64,000 nt of DNA, taken from JANPJV01 sp031425695 (GTDB lineage Bacteria > Pseudomonadota > Gammaproteobacteria > Xanthomonadales > SZUA-5). A program made the translations under genes and the position numbers. Every line of letters starts with the position of its first letter. Within the stretch, counting starts at the first letter, position 1. Below are positions 40,745 to 50,132 of this stretch, piece by piece. The notes under the pieces were generated by a model. It did no database searches. It was not told where the DNA came from and saw only the letters and a list, made by a program, of their open reading frames with translations. Where the stretch lies: positions 8,272 to 72,271 of the forward strand of contig JANPJV010000232.1 in assembly GCA_031425695.1 (NCBI GenBank), given 5' to 3'.

Positions 40745-41292
40745 GCGGAAATCCCGCAAAACCCGGCGCCCAGCAGCGGCGCCTGGCGGTCCTTGTCCGA
40801 GACCTGCGTGATCGGCAGCGGCCAGGCGATTCCGAGCGCTGGATCGTCGAAACGCAGCGTACCCTCGTGCGCCGGGCTCCAGCGCGCTCCGTGCAGATAC
40901 AGCAGCTCGACGTCGTCCTCGAGCGCCTGGAAGCCATGCGCGAAACCCGCCGGGATGTACACCTGACGCTGCCCGCTCGCGTCGAGCTCGTACGCGTGCC
41001 AGTGCAGAAAGGTCGTCGAGCCCTTGCGCAGATCGACGGCGACGTCGTACACGCGGCCGCGCAGGCAGCGGACCAGTTTCGATTCGGCCGCCGGCTCACG
41101 CTGGAAATGCAGGCCGCGAATGCTGCCGGCGCGATGGGTGGTCGCGAGATTGACCTGCGCAATGGGGTTGCCGCCGGTCATTGCGGCTAGCTCTTGCTCG
41201 CAGAAAACACGCACGAACCGGCCACGCGCATCCGCGATCGCGGTCGTCTCGATCAGGGTCAGGCCGGCGAGCGGTGTCGGCAGCAGCTTCAC
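40741..41292 (-). CDS. dTDP-4-dehydrorhamnose 3,5-epimerase-like protein
   Basis: A 183-residue RmlC/RfbC-fold cupin. Visible family blocks are GRFVRVFCEQEL, SIRGLHFQREPAAESKLVRCLRGRVYDVAVDLR (with the catalytic His), HWHAYELDA, VYIPAGFAHGFQAL and FDDPALGIAWP. In this operon the substrate is probably a CDP-4-keto-6-deoxyhexose rather than the dTDP form. The start is a GTG at 41292 that overlaps the rfbG stop (GTGA); no ATG fits. It overlaps the C-methyltransferase start by 4 bp. Confidence 0.87.
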   Translation of the reverse strand: MKLLPTPLAGLTLIETTAIADARGRFVRVFCEQELAAMTGGNPIAQVNLATTHRAGSIRGLHFQREPAAESKLVRCLRGRVYDVAVDLRKGSTTFLHWHAYELDASGQRQVYIPAGFAHGFQALEDDVELLYLHGARWSPAHEGTLRFDDPALGIAWPLPITQVSDKDRQAPLLGAGFCGISA

Positions 41293-42365
41293 GTGCCTGC
41301 CCACTCGATGCCGGCCGCGCGAGCGGTGGCCACGTAAGTCGACAGGTCGTCGCGCGTGCGCAGCTCTCCCCGCTGGTGCCAGGCGCGATACCAGTCGACC
41401 GTGCGTGCGATCGTGGTCGGCGCATCCCACACCGGCTGCCATCCGAGCTCCCCGCGGGCCTTGCTCGAGTCGAGCTCGAGGATGGCGGTTTCGTGTGGTT
41501 GCCCGGCAAGCTCGGTCTCCACCTCGATGCCGGGCCAGCGCTGGCGCACGCCCTCGACCAACTCGCGTACGCGCAGGTTCGCGCTCGCGTCAGGGCCGAA
41601 GTTCCAGGCACCGATCGCGTCCGTCCCCTCGAGTAGCCGTTGTCCCAGGCGCAGGTAGCCTGACAGCGGCTCGAGCACGTGCTGCCAGGGGCGGATCGCC
41701 TCCGGATTGCGCACGCGCAACGGGGTGCCACCGACCGCCGACCGCACCAGGTCCGGCAGCAGCCGGTCTTCCGACCAGTCGCCGCCACCGATGACGTTGC
41801 CCGCGCGCGCCGTGGCCAGCGCCGGGCCGTTGCTGAAGTACGCCTGCTGGTAACACTGCGAGAGCAGCTCCGAGCACGCCTTGGAGGTGCTGTAGGGATC
41901 GTGCGCGCCCAGCGGATGCGCTTCGGGATAACCCCCACCGACCGGGCGATCGAGGTAAACCTTGTCGGTGGTCACGTTGACCAGCGCCCGCACGCCGCCA
42001 TCGGCACGCACTGATTCGAAAAGGTGCAGCAGGCCGGTGACATTGACCGCGAAGGTGTAGGCCGGCTCACGGTAACTACGGCGCACCAGTGGCTGGGCGG
42101 CGAGATGGAAAATGATGCGCGGCCGTGCGCGCTCGACCGCACTGCGCACTGCCTGCAAATCCGTGAGGTCGACGCGCAGGTCGAGCACGTCGTCGAGCCC
42201 GAGCAGGTCCCAATGGGCAGGCGTGCGCTCGGGCGCGAGCGCCAGGCCGCTCACCCGTGCGCCAAGTTGCTGCAGCCAGAGCGCGAGCCAGGAGCCCTTG
42301 AAGCCGGTGTGGCCGGTGATCAGCACGCGGGTGCCGGCGTACACGCCACCGAACAGCGCTGTCAT
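41289..42365 (-). CDS. rfbG: CDP-glucose 4,6-dehydratase
   Basis: A 358-residue SDR dehydratase with NAD-binding VLITGHTGFKGSWLALWL, the family block NVTTDKVYLD and catalytic Y-x3-K in HDPYSTSKACSELL. GNVIGGGDWSEDRLLPDLVR and RPWQHVLEPLSGYL are diagnostic of RfbG rather than RmlB. It converts CDP-glucose to CDP-4-keto-6-deoxyglucose, the branch point to 3,6-dideoxy or branched sugars. Its start overlaps rfbF by 4 bp. No rfbH (3-dehydrase) is present, so the product is probably not a 3,6-dideoxyhexose. Confidence 0.95.
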   Translation of the reverse strand: MTALFGGVYAGTRVLITGHTGFKGSWLALWLQQLGARVSGLALAPERTPAHWDLLGLDDVLDLRVDLTDLQAVRSAVERARPRIIFHLAAQPLVRRSYREPAYTFAVNVTGLLHLFESVRADGGVRALVNVTTDKVYLDRPVGGGYPEAHPLGAHDPYSTSKACSELLSQCYQQAYFSNGPALATARAGNVIGGGDWSEDRLLPDLVRSAVGGTPLRVRNPEAIRPWQHVLEPLSGYLRLGQRLLEGTDAIGAWNFGPDASANLRVRELVEGVRQRWPGIEVETELAGQPHETAILELDSSKARGELGWQPVWDAPTTIARTVDWYRAWHQRGELRTRDDLSTYVATARAAGIEWAGT

Positions 42366-43129
42366 GGCCACAGCTTCCATGGCGCCTTGCCGCTGCGCCA
42401 GAGTTCCTCGAGCTTGAGCTTGTCGCGCAAGGTGTCCATCGGCTGCCAGAAGCCGTGGTGCGCATATGCCGACAAATTGCCCTCGCGCGCCAGCCGCTCC
42501 AGCGGCGCGCGTTCCCAGATACAGTCGTCGCCATCGATGTAGTCCATCACGGCAGGCTCGAGCACGAAGAAGCCGCCATTGATCCAGGTGCCGTCGCCCG
42601 AGGGTTTTTCCTCGAACCGGGTAATCCGGCCTTCCTCGATGTCGAGTGCGCCGAAACGCCCGGGCGGCCGTACCGCGCACACCGTTGCCAAGGTGCGCTT
42701 CTCGCCGTGAAACGCGACAATCGCGCCGATATCGACATCGGCGACGCCGTCGCCGTAGGTGAAGCAGAAAGGGCCGTCGAGATAGCCGGCGACGCGGCGC
42801 AGCCGGCCGCCGGTCTGCGTGCTCTCGCCAGTATCGACCAGGGTGATGCGCCAAGGCTCGGCGTGCTTGTGATGGACGTCCATGCTGTTGCTGCGCAGGT
42901 CGATGGTCACGTCCGACCTGTGCAGGAAATAGTTTGCGAAATATTCCTTGATCAGATAACCCTTGTAGCCGAGGCAGATCACGAAATCATTGATCCCGTG
43001 ATGCGAATAGATCTTGAGGATGTGCCACAGCACCGGCATGCCGCCGATCTCGATCATCGGTTTCGGGCGCAACGCGGTTTCTTCCGAAATCCGGGTACCG
43101 AAGCCACCCGCGAGGATTACTGCCTTCAT
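42362..43129 (-). CDS. rfbF: Glucose-1-phosphate cytidylyltransferase
   Basis: A 255-residue nucleotidyltransferase with the start MKAVILAGGFGTRISEET, then RPKPMIEIGG and WHILKIYSHHGINDFVICLGYKG. TYGDGVADVD is the acidic metal site, and FEEKPSGDGTWINGGFFV closes it. It makes CDP-glucose from CTP and glucose 1-phosphate, the substrate of RfbG downstream. It is the first gene dedicated to the nucleotide sugar in this leftward operon. The ATG at 43129 gives the family N-terminus. Confidence 0.96.
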   Translation of the reverse strand: MKAVILAGGFGTRISEETALRPKPMIEIGGMPVLWHILKIYSHHGINDFVICLGYKGYLIKEYFANYFLHRSDVTIDLRSNSMDVHHKHAEPWRITLVDTGESTQTGGRLRRVAGYLDGPFCFTYGDGVADVDIGAIVAFHGEKRTLATVCAVRPPGRFGALDIEEGRITRFEEKPSGDGTWINGGFFVLEPAVMDYIDGDDCIWERAPLERLAREGNLSAYAHHGFWQPMDTLRDKLKLEELWRSGKAPWKLWP

Positions 43130-43225
43130 CTGCGCATCCTCAGGTGATCGTTCCGCGGGGTTCGGCTTCATCCAGGGCCGTTACCCCGCGTGAAAAACGA
43201 TTAGGCCCGAGCCTTGAGAAAGGTG

Positions 43226-44143
43226 TCAACGGCGCGCCCTCGCGAACCCGCGGCTGGCACCCGCGTACGCCTGCAGCGCGAGCCAGGCGGCAGCGTCGGC
43301 ACCAAGCACGATCACGCGAAAACCCGCCACGAAAACCGCCGCGCCAACGAAACCGAGGTCGCCCTGCAGGAAGTGGCCGGCCACCGCCTCGAACACGCCG
43401 AGACCCTGCGGCGCGAAAATGGCGACGAAGCCCACGCTCCAGGCCAGCAGGTAGATACCGAAAATCTCGAAGGTGCCGATGGCTGCGGGCGCCGCTGAAA
43501 ACGCCTGCCAATAGCAATCGAAGGCACTCGCGGCCAGCAGCCAGTAAACCGTCATCAATGCCAGCAAGTGCAGATAGGACGACCACGGCAACGCACGCTG
43601 CAGACGCAGCCCACGGCGCGTGAGCGCGAAATGCGCGAGCGCCAGCACCGCGAGCCCGGACAGGATCGCTGCCAGTCCGGCCAGCTGCGGTCCGTTCGCG
43701 AGACAGATGAAGAAGCCCCCGAGCGCAGCTGCCACGGCGAGCGGCAAGGTATTTTCGAGGACCACCAGCCGCGCAAGCGCGACCCGCTCGATGCCGCTCG
43801 CGGACAGATCCAGCATGCGCGTCACCGTATGCCAGACGCCGCCAGGGAGGTAGCGCGCGGGCAGCCGCTGGACATGTACGCGCAGCAGTTCGGGATAGCC
43901 GACCGCGATCCCGTCGGCGCGCAGCACGATCCAGCTGAACACCGGCGCCAGGACGTGCAATACCGCCCACAGCAGACACGCCGCGATCAGCCACCCCGCC
44001 CGGGCAGTCGCCAGCAGTTCCGACAATGGCGCGCGCGCGTGCCACCCGGCCAGCACGAGCGCGAGCAGCGCCAGCGGTCCCACCAGCCAGCGCGCCGCCG
44101 CCAGCGACTTCTGCAGCGTGGACCGAAGTGCGTCGACGGCCAT
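43226..44143 (-). CDS. Lysylphosphatidylglycerol-synthase-TM-domain protein (flippase-like)
   Basis: A 305-residue polytopic protein with about eight helices (LLALVLAGWHAR, GWLIAACLLWAVLHVLAPVF, LVVLENTLPLAVAAALGGFF, YLHLLALMTVYWLLAASAF, IYLLAWSVGFVAIFAPQGLG and others). PARYLPGGVWHTVTRM and FAPQGLGVFEAV are characteristic of the UPF0104/MprF-TM family, which includes AglD-like proteins of archaeal glycosylation and proposed lipid flippases. A lipid-linked sugar flippase role is inferred from neighbouring glycosyltransferases. It ends 96 bp before rfbF. Confidence 0.78.
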   Translation of the reverse strand: MAVDALRSTLQKSLAAARWLVGPLALLALVLAGWHARAPLSELLATARAGWLIAACLLWAVLHVLAPVFSWIVLRADGIAVGYPELLRVHVQRLPARYLPGGVWHTVTRMLDLSASGIERVALARLVVLENTLPLAVAAALGGFFICLANGPQLAGLAAILSGLAVLALAHFALTRRGLRLQRALPWSSYLHLLALMTVYWLLAASAFDCYWQAFSAAPAAIGTFEIFGIYLLAWSVGFVAIFAPQGLGVFEAVAGHFLQGDLGFVGAAVFVAGFRVIVLGADAAAWLALQAYAGASRGFARARR

Positions 44144-44147
44144 CGGG

Positions 44148-45020
44148 TCAACTCGCCGACGCGCTGCGCCGGCCCACGCGATAGCGCAACGGCAAGGAGC
44201 AGAGCAGCACCAGCACGACCGCGAGCTTGTCGAAGGTCGTCAATGGCGAGCGCCGGACCGACTGAACCAGTGCCAGCGGCAAGCGCAGCAGCGGAAACCA
44301 GCGCTGCAGGCGCGAGCGCGAAATGCGCGAGCTGGTCGAGGCATAGCGCTTGAGCTTGTCGTCATAGGTGCGCTCCGTGCGAAATTCCCGCCGCGACCAC
44401 AGCGCGCGCGGCGCATGCAGGAAGTCGCCGCGCAGGGCGAGCTCGCTGAGCAACACGAGGTCGCCACCAGCCAGGTTCGGCATCGGCGCGCAGGCGCGCA
44501 GCTGCGCGGCGCGCATCAGGCCGAGCACCGGATGCATGTTGCCCCAGAAAATCGTGAACAGGCGGGCGATGGGCGCCATGCCGCGGGTATCGGTCCAGCC
44601 GGAAAACCGCTCCATCGGGGCGCCCTCCGCATCGATCCAGCAGGAGCTGCCGAAAGCGAGGCTGGCCTCGGGGTTCTCCTTCAACAGGGCAACGCACTCG
44701 CTGATCAGGTTGGGGGACCAAACGTCGTGGCCGGCCGCCCACATGAAGAATTCGCCGCTGGCCAGTGTCAGCGCGCGCTGGAAATTCGGCACGGGGCCGC
44801 AGTTCACCTCGACGCGCGATACGCGGATGCGCGGGTCCTCGCGGGCGTGCCGCTCGCAGATTGCCAAAGTGCCGTCGGTCGAGGCGTTGTCACTGATCAG
44901 GATCTCGAGGTTGGGATAGTCCTGTGCGCGCAAGGAAAGAAGGCTGGCATCGAGGAAGCGTTCCTCGTTGTAGATGGGAACGCCGATGCTGACCCGTGGT
45001 AAGTCGATCCGGTCATCCAT
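44148..45020 (-). CDS. Family 2 glycosyltransferase
   Basis: A 290-residue GT2 with the N-terminal fold VSIGVPIYNEERFLDASLLSL, LISDNASTDGTLAICERHA and a WAAGHDVWSPNLI segment in the DxD position. A C-terminal hydrophobic segment follows (LAVVLVLLCSLPLRYRVG). The start at 45020 (MDDRIDLPRVSIGV) is preferred to longer frames that are not GT-like. It lies 4 bp upstream of the flippase-like gene and 38 bp downstream of the GT39-like gene, within the leftward operon. Donor and acceptor are unknown. Confidence 0.86.
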   Translation of the reverse strand: MDDRIDLPRVSIGVPIYNEERFLDASLLSLRAQDYPNLEILISDNASTDGTLAICERHAREDPRIRVSRVEVNCGPVPNFQRALTLASGEFFMWAAGHDVWSPNLISECVALLKENPEASLAFGSSCWIDAEGAPMERFSGWTDTRGMAPIARLFTIFWGNMHPVLGLMRAAQLRACAPMPNLAGGDLVLLSELALRGDFLHAPRALWSRREFRTERTYDDKLKRYASTSSRISRSRLQRWFPLLRLPLALVQSVRRSPLTTFDKLAVVLVLLCSLPLRYRVGRRSASAS

Positions 45021-45058
45021 GTCTGGTCGCTGCACGTGCCTGGCCCCAGCAGCCCGCA

Positions 45059-46939
45059 TCATAGGGTGCTGCCGCCTGCGGGCGCGCATTGCTGCCCGAG
45101 CACGGCGGCGAGTATCGACTGCTGGCCTGGCGTGCGATCCGCGATCGGGCTCTGCTGCAATTTCAACAGGCCGACGTTGGCGTCGGCCGGCACCGCCACC
45201 GATTGGCCGACGGCCGCCAGCGCGCTGCGCGCGAGCTCGCCGACCAGCGCGGAGTCGCGCAACCCGTTCCAGAGGGCAACGCCTTCCGCGCGCCGGCACA
45301 GCGCGCTCAGGAAAAATGCCGCGTTGTACGCCGACCGGTGCGAGCCTTCCGCGCCAGCAGCACAATGCAGCAGGGATGCTTCCAGCCAAGCGCGCGGTGG
45401 CAACGTCGACGCGGGTGCCTGTTCCCACAAATGCAGGCGCGCCGAGCACACCATCGCATGCGCGGTATTGCGGTCGGGCAGGCGCGCGAGCACGCGCTGC
45501 GCCCATTCCTCGCTCTCGTCCGGGCGGCCCGCCGCGAGTGCGGCGCTCGAGAGCAGCATCCAGTCTTCGGTAATGGTGCCTTCGCGCAGCGTCGAAACGA
45601 TCGGCAAGAGTGCCAGGGCACCGGCAAGCACGGCGGTGCCGAGGGCGAGCGCGCGCCTGCGACCGGCCAGCGCCTGGGAGCCGGCGAAAGCCAATGCCCA
45701 GCCGCCGGCCAGCACGCACAGCCAGCCGACCAGGGGCACGCGAAAGCGTGCGCTCACCAGGTAGATCAGCAGCGTGGCGGCATAGCTCAAGCCCAGCAGC
45801 AGCAGCAGCCAGCGTGCCCGTGCCGGGAGCGGCAGCCACAGGGCGCCCGCCGCCAGGGCCAGGACCAGGCTCCAGCACAACGGGTTCCAGCGCAGCCAGG
45901 GCGCCCGCTCCTTGTGGATCCAGTAGGTCTTGTTGTTGTACTGCTCGTAGTTGTTGACCAGGTAGAAGATCTTCTCGCCGAGCAACCGCGAGAAGGCGCC
46001 CGGGTGGGCGGTGATGTGCTCTAGCGCGCGCGTGCGCCAGTACGTCTGGAAGTCGTCGATATCGAGTGGCCCGCTGCAATCGCGGTCGCGGCAATACAGG
46101 ATCTGGGCTTCGGCGCGCGCGGGATTGTTGCCGGGGACCAGGTCGGGAATATCGATCGAGTGCGAATAGAACAGGCCATTGGCACCCGGACCATTGGAGT
46201 CGAAAAAGGCATGGCCGCCTTGCCAGGGCAACAACCGGAACTCGTTGCCGAGGCGCAGGTTGATGAACCCCATCGACCCGAGCACGAGTGCAGCGCCGAC
46301 CGCGACACCGGCGAGCAGCCGCCAATTGCCGCGATCGCGCAGCGCCAGCCAGCCGAGCCATAGCAGCACGGCCCCGAGGGCGGCCAGGAAGTTGGGCCGC
46401 GCCAGCGCCGCGAGCGCCAGCAACATGGCCGACAGCATCGCCAATTGCCACGATAAGCGCTCATGCGCTCGCCAGATGGCCAGGGTGGCACCGAGCGCAA
46501 GCGTGGTCGCCACCGTGATGTCGAGCGGGTCGCCGGCAAAATGCACCGCCACCGGATAGAGCGCGTAGAGGACGCCGCCGAGCAACCCCGCGCGCGTCTG
46601 TCCCCACATCCGGCGCGCGAGCTCGAATACCAGCAGCGTCGAGATCAAGTGCGCCACCAGATTGATCAGCCGCGCCAGGTCCGGCAGGGCCGCGTCGGCC
46701 ACGCCGAGCTCGATACCGACCGCGATCAATGCCGAATACAGCGGCGCGCGGTAGAACGGCTCGGCCGGCAGCTCGCCGCTGGCCATGAGCCGGGCCAGCT
46801 CGAGGATCTCGCGGCCGTCGAGCACCGGGTAGCCGCCGAGCGGGGTCGCTCCGTACCAGGCGAGATGGCCGGCGCTATAGAGCAGGGCGAGCGCGCCGAC
46901 CACGAGGCGCGCCTTGTGCACCGGGATGGCTTCGGGCAA
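45059..46939 (-). CDS. GT39-type (GT-C fold) membrane glycosyltransferase
   Basis: A 626-residue membrane protein. TM1 (LVVGALALLYSAGHLAWYG) is followed by an acidic loop (YPVLDGREILELARL) and PFYRAPLYSALI, then NLVAHLISTLLVFELARRMWG and GALYPVAVHFAGDPLDI-type segments. There are about ten helices and a soluble C-terminal third with many Ala/Arg-rich helices. This fits the ArnT/PMT-like GT39 and GT-C group. The start is uncertain: TTG 46939 has AGGAGA eight bases upstream, while GTG 46921 is also possible. It is divergent from pilB across about 206 bp and is the first gene of the glycan operon. Confidence 0.8.
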   Translation of the reverse strand: MPEAIPVHKARLVVGALALLYSAGHLAWYGATPLGGYPVLDGREILELARLMASGELPAEPFYRAPLYSALIAVGIELGVADAALPDLARLINLVAHLISTLLVFELARRMWGQTRAGLLGGVLYALYPVAVHFAGDPLDITVATTLALGATLAIWRAHERLSWQLAMLSAMLLALAALARPNFLAALGAVLLWLGWLALRDRGNWRLLAGVAVGAALVLGSMGFINLRLGNEFRLLPWQGGHAFFDSNGPGANGLFYSHSIDIPDLVPGNNPARAEAQILYCRDRDCSGPLDIDDFQTYWRTRALEHITAHPGAFSRLLGEKIFYLVNNYEQYNNKTYWIHKERAPWLRWNPLCWSLVLALAAGALWLPLPARARWLLLLLGLSYAATLLIYLVSARFRVPLVGWLCVLAGGWALAFAGSQALAGRRRALALGTAVLAGALALLPIVSTLREGTITEDWMLLSSAALAAGRPDESEEWAQRVLARLPDRNTAHAMVCSARLHLWEQAPASTLPPRAWLEASLLHCAAGAEGSHRSAYNAAFFLSALCRRAEGVALWNGLRDSALVGELARSALAAVGQSVAVPADANVGLLKLQQSPIADRTPGQQSILAAVLGQQCAPAGGSTL

Positions 46940-47145
46940 GGCGCCGCTCTCCTGTTGAACTGAAGGCCGTGAAGATAGCCGCCCTGGCGGCGCCGCGACG
47001 AGCGCGCAGCTGTTTCGAAATGCTGCAGCGCGTCGAATTGTGAGCGCAAACACCTTGTGCAGAGGCACGGCAGCGTGCAAGGGCTGGGCGTTGCCTTGCG
47101 AGTGCGCTACATTGTGTGGACAGCGAGCGGAGGGATCGGACCACA

Positions 47146-48876
47146 ATGGCTTCAGCCGGGTTTGTATCGACGGGCGGTTTGACCGGTATCGCGCGTCGGC
47201 TGGTCGCCGAGGGCGCGCTGGCGGAGACCGATGCGCGCAAGGCGCTGGAAGCCTCGTCCAAGCAGAAGCTCTCGCTCGCGACCTATCTGGTCGAGAACGG
47301 CATTGCCGACGCCGCGGCTGTGGCAGCCGCGGCGAGCCACGAGTTCGGCGTGCCGATCCTGGACGCCAGCGCCCTCGATCTCTCGCAGGCCCCGATCAAG
47401 ATCATCGATCAGGCACTGATTGAAAAGCATCGTGCGTTGCCGCTGTACAAGCGCGGCAACCGCCTCTTCGTCGGCATCACCGATCCGACCAATGACCGCG
47501 CCCTGGAAGACATCAAATTCCAGTCCAAGCTGCTGGTCGAGCCGATCATCGTCAACGACAACGTGCTCACCCGCGCGATCGAGCTTGCGCTCGCCGCAGC
47601 GGATTCGATCGCCGACCAGGCCGGTGACGACGAGGGCCTCGAGAATCTCGAGACCGGCAGCGGCGATGACGACGACATGGGTGGCGGCAATACCGGTGTC
47701 GACGTCTCCGGCGCCGACGACACCCCGGTCGTCCGCTTCGTCAACAAGGCGCTGGTCGATGCGATCAAGCGCGGTGCCTCGGACATCCACTTCGAGCCCT
47801 ACGAGCACTCCTTCCGCGTGCGCTTCCGCATGGACGGCATCCTGCGCCAGGTCGCTTCCGCCCCGGTCAAGCTCAACGCGCGCATCGCTGCGCGCCTCAA
47901 GGTGATGTCGGCGCTCGACATTGCCGAAAAGCGAGTTCCGCAGGACGGCCGCATCAAGCTCAACCTGTCCAAGACCAAGGCTATCGATTTTCGCGTCAGC
48001 AGTTGCCCGACGCTGTTCGGCGAAAAGATCGTGCTGCGTATCCTCGACGGCTCGGCGGCCAAGCTCGGCATCGACAAGCTCGGCTATGAAGAACAGCAGA
48101 AAAGGCTGTTCCTGGATGCCATCAACAAACCTTACGGCATGGTGCTGGTGACCGGCCCGACCGGTTCCGGCAAGACCGTGTCGCTCTATACCGCGCTGAA
48201 TATTCTCAATACCGACGAGCGCAATATCTCGACGGCCGAGGATCCGGTGGAAATCCGTGTTGCGGGCATCAATCAGGTGCAGATGAACCTGAAGGCAGGC
48301 ATGACTTTCGCTGCCGCCCTGCGCGCCTTTCTGCGCCAGGACCCGGACGTGATCATGGTCGGCGAGATCCGCGACCTGGAAACCGCAGAAATCGCGATCA
48401 AGGCCGCGCAGACCGGCCACATGGTGCTGTCGACCCTGCATACCAATGACGCGCCGCAAACCATCGCGCGCCTGATGAACATGGGTATTGCGCCGTTCAA
48501 TATCACCTCGTCGGTCACCCTGGTGATTGCCCAGCGGCTCGCGCGCCGGCTCCACGACTGCAAACGGCCGCTGTCCCTGCCCAAGCACGCGTTGCTCGCC
48601 GAAGGATTTTCGGAAGCCGATATTCCAACGATGCAATTGTTTGAACCGGTCGGATGCTCCAGCTGTAATGACGGCTACAAGGGCCGCACCGGCATCTACC
48701 AGGTGATGCCACTCAGCGAAGATATTTCCAGGATCATCCTCGCTGGCGGTAATGCCATGCAGATCAGTGAAGCAGCGCAACGCGCCGGCATTCCGGATCT
48801 GCGACAATCCGCATTGATGAAAGCCAAGAACGGGCTGCTCTCGCTCGCCGAGATGAACCGCGTGACCAAGGATTAA
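47146..48876 (+). CDS. pilB: Type IV pilus assembly ATPase PilB
   Basis: A 576-residue GspE/PilB ATPase with an N-terminal MshEN-type domain (LTGIARRLVAEGALAETDARKAL; FGVPILDASALDL). The ATPase has Walker A VTGPTGSGKTVSLYTAL, Asp box (STAEDPVEIRVAGINQV), Walker B DPDVIMVGEIRDLETAEIAIKAAQTGHMVLSTLHTNDA, and a C-terminal four-cysteine zinc site (HDCKRP; CSSCNDGYKGR). It powers pilus extension. The start at 47146 follows an ATG upstream at 47116; the shorter form gives the family N-terminus. pilC follows after 5 bp. Confidence 0.97.
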   Translation: MASAGFVSTGGLTGIARRLVAEGALAETDARKALEASSKQKLSLATYLVENGIADAAAVAAAASHEFGVPILDASALDLSQAPIKIIDQALIEKHRALPLYKRGNRLFVGITDPTNDRALEDIKFQSKLLVEPIIVNDNVLTRAIELALAAADSIADQAGDDEGLENLETGSGDDDDMGGGNTGVDVSGADDTPVVRFVNKALVDAIKRGASDIHFEPYEHSFRVRFRMDGILRQVASAPVKLNARIAARLKVMSALDIAEKRVPQDGRIKLNLSKTKAIDFRVSSCPTLFGEKIVLRILDGSAAKLGIDKLGYEEQQKRLFLDAINKPYGMVLVTGPTGSGKTVSLYTALNILNTDERNISTAEDPVEIRVAGINQVQMNLKAGMTFAAALRAFLRQDPDVIMVGEIRDLETAEIAIKAAQTGHMVLSTLHTNDAPQTIARLMNMGIAPFNITSSVTLVIAQRLARRLHDCKRPLSLPKHALLAEGFSEADIPTMQLFEPVGCSSCNDGYKGRTGIYQVMPLSEDISRIILAGGNAMQISEAAQRAGIPDLRQSALMKAKNGLLSLAEMNRVTKD

Positions 48877-48881
48877 GGCGC

Positions 48882-50132
48882 ATGGCTACTGCAACCGCAC
48901 GAACGGCGTCGCGCGCTACTGTTTCAGCGCTGCAGACATTCCATTGGACTGGTACCGACAAGCGCGGGCACAAGCTCAAGGGCGAAGAGCTCGGGCGCAA
49001 TGCCAACCTGGTCAAGGCCCACCTGCGCAAGCAGGGCATCAACGCGACCAAGGTCGTCCAGAAGAAAAAGTCGATCTTCGGCAAGGCCGGCAAGGCCATC
49101 AAGGGCCAGGACATCGCGATTTTCTCGCGCATGATGGCCACCATGATGCAGGCCGGCGTACCGCTGGTACAGAGCGTCGAGATGATCGCGGGTGGCACCA
49201 ACAACCCGCGCCTCAAGGACATGCTGACCTCGATCAAGGTCGAGATCGAGAGCGGTTCGTCGCTGTCCGAGGCGCTGAGCAAGCATCCGGTCCACTTCGA
49301 CGAGCTCTACATCAACCTGGTGCGCGCCGGTGAATCGGCAGGTGTGCTGGACATCGTGCTCGACACCATCGCCGGGTACAAGGAAAACACCGAGGCGCTC
49401 AAGGGCAAGATCAAGAAAGCGCTGTTCTATCCGGCCGCGGTCATCGCAGTCGCCATGCTGGTCAGCGCCATCCTGCTGATCTACGTGGTGCCGCAGTTCG
49501 AGGCGCTGTTCAAGGGCTTCGGCGCCGACCTGCCGGCGTTCACCCAGATGATCGTGAATGCCTCGCGCTTCATGGTTTCGTACTGGTGGTTGGTGATCGG
49601 TGTCATGGTCGGCAGTGGCGTCGCTTTCGTGCAGGGAATCAAGCGATCCCGCAATTTCGCGCGCTTCGTCGATCGCATGATGCTGAAGATTCCGGTCATC
49701 GGGCAGATCCTGCACCAGTCCGCGATCGCGCGTTTCGCGCGCACGCTGGCGATTACCTTCAAGGCCGGCGTGCCGCTGGTCGAGGCACTGGAAACGGTCG
49801 CCGGCGCCACCGGCAACATCATCTACGACGAAGCCGTCCAGCGCGTGCGCGAAGACGTCTCGGTTGGCCACCAGCTCAACCTGGCGATGAAACAGCAGAA
49901 CCTGTTCCCCGTGATGGTCATCCAGATGACTGCCATCGGCGAGGAGTCCGGCGCGCTCGACACGATGCTGCTCAAGTGCGCGCAATTCTATGAGCAGGAA
50001 GTCAACAACGCGGTCGACGCCCTCTCCAGCCTGCTCGAGCCCTTCATCATGGTGCTCATCGGTGGCCTGGTCGGCGGCATGGTGATCGGTCTGTACCTGC
50101 CGATCTTCAAGCTCGCGGCAGTGGTCGGCTGA
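48882..50132 (+). CDS. pilC: Type IV pilus inner membrane platform protein PilC
   Basis: A 416-residue T2SSF-family protein with two repeated halves, each carrying a helix-rich cytoplasmic domain (IFSRMMATMMQAGVPLVQSVEMI and ARFARTLAITFKAGVPLVEALETVAG) and membrane helices (ALFYPAAVIAVAMLVSAILLIYVV; LLEPFIMVLIGGLVGGMVIGLYLPIF). It anchors PilB and couples ATP hydrolysis to pilin insertion. Spacing to pilB is 5 bp, and the stop overlaps the pilD start by 1 bp. Confidence 0.97.
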   Translation: MATATARTASRATVSALQTFHWTGTDKRGHKLKGEELGRNANLVKAHLRKQGINATKVVQKKKSIFGKAGKAIKGQDIAIFSRMMATMMQAGVPLVQSVEMIAGGTNNPRLKDMLTSIKVEIESGSSLSEALSKHPVHFDELYINLVRAGESAGVLDIVLDTIAGYKENTEALKGKIKKALFYPAAVIAVAMLVSAILLIYVVPQFEALFKGFGADLPAFTQMIVNASRFMVSYWWLVIGVMVGSGVAFVQGIKRSRNFARFVDRMMLKIPVIGQILHQSAIARFARTLAITFKAGVPLVEALETVAGATGNIIYDEAVQRVREDVSVGHQLNLAMKQQNLFPVMVIQMTAIGEESGALDTMLLKCAQFYEQEVNNAVDALSSLLEPFIMVLIGGLVGGMVIGLYLPIFKLAAVVG

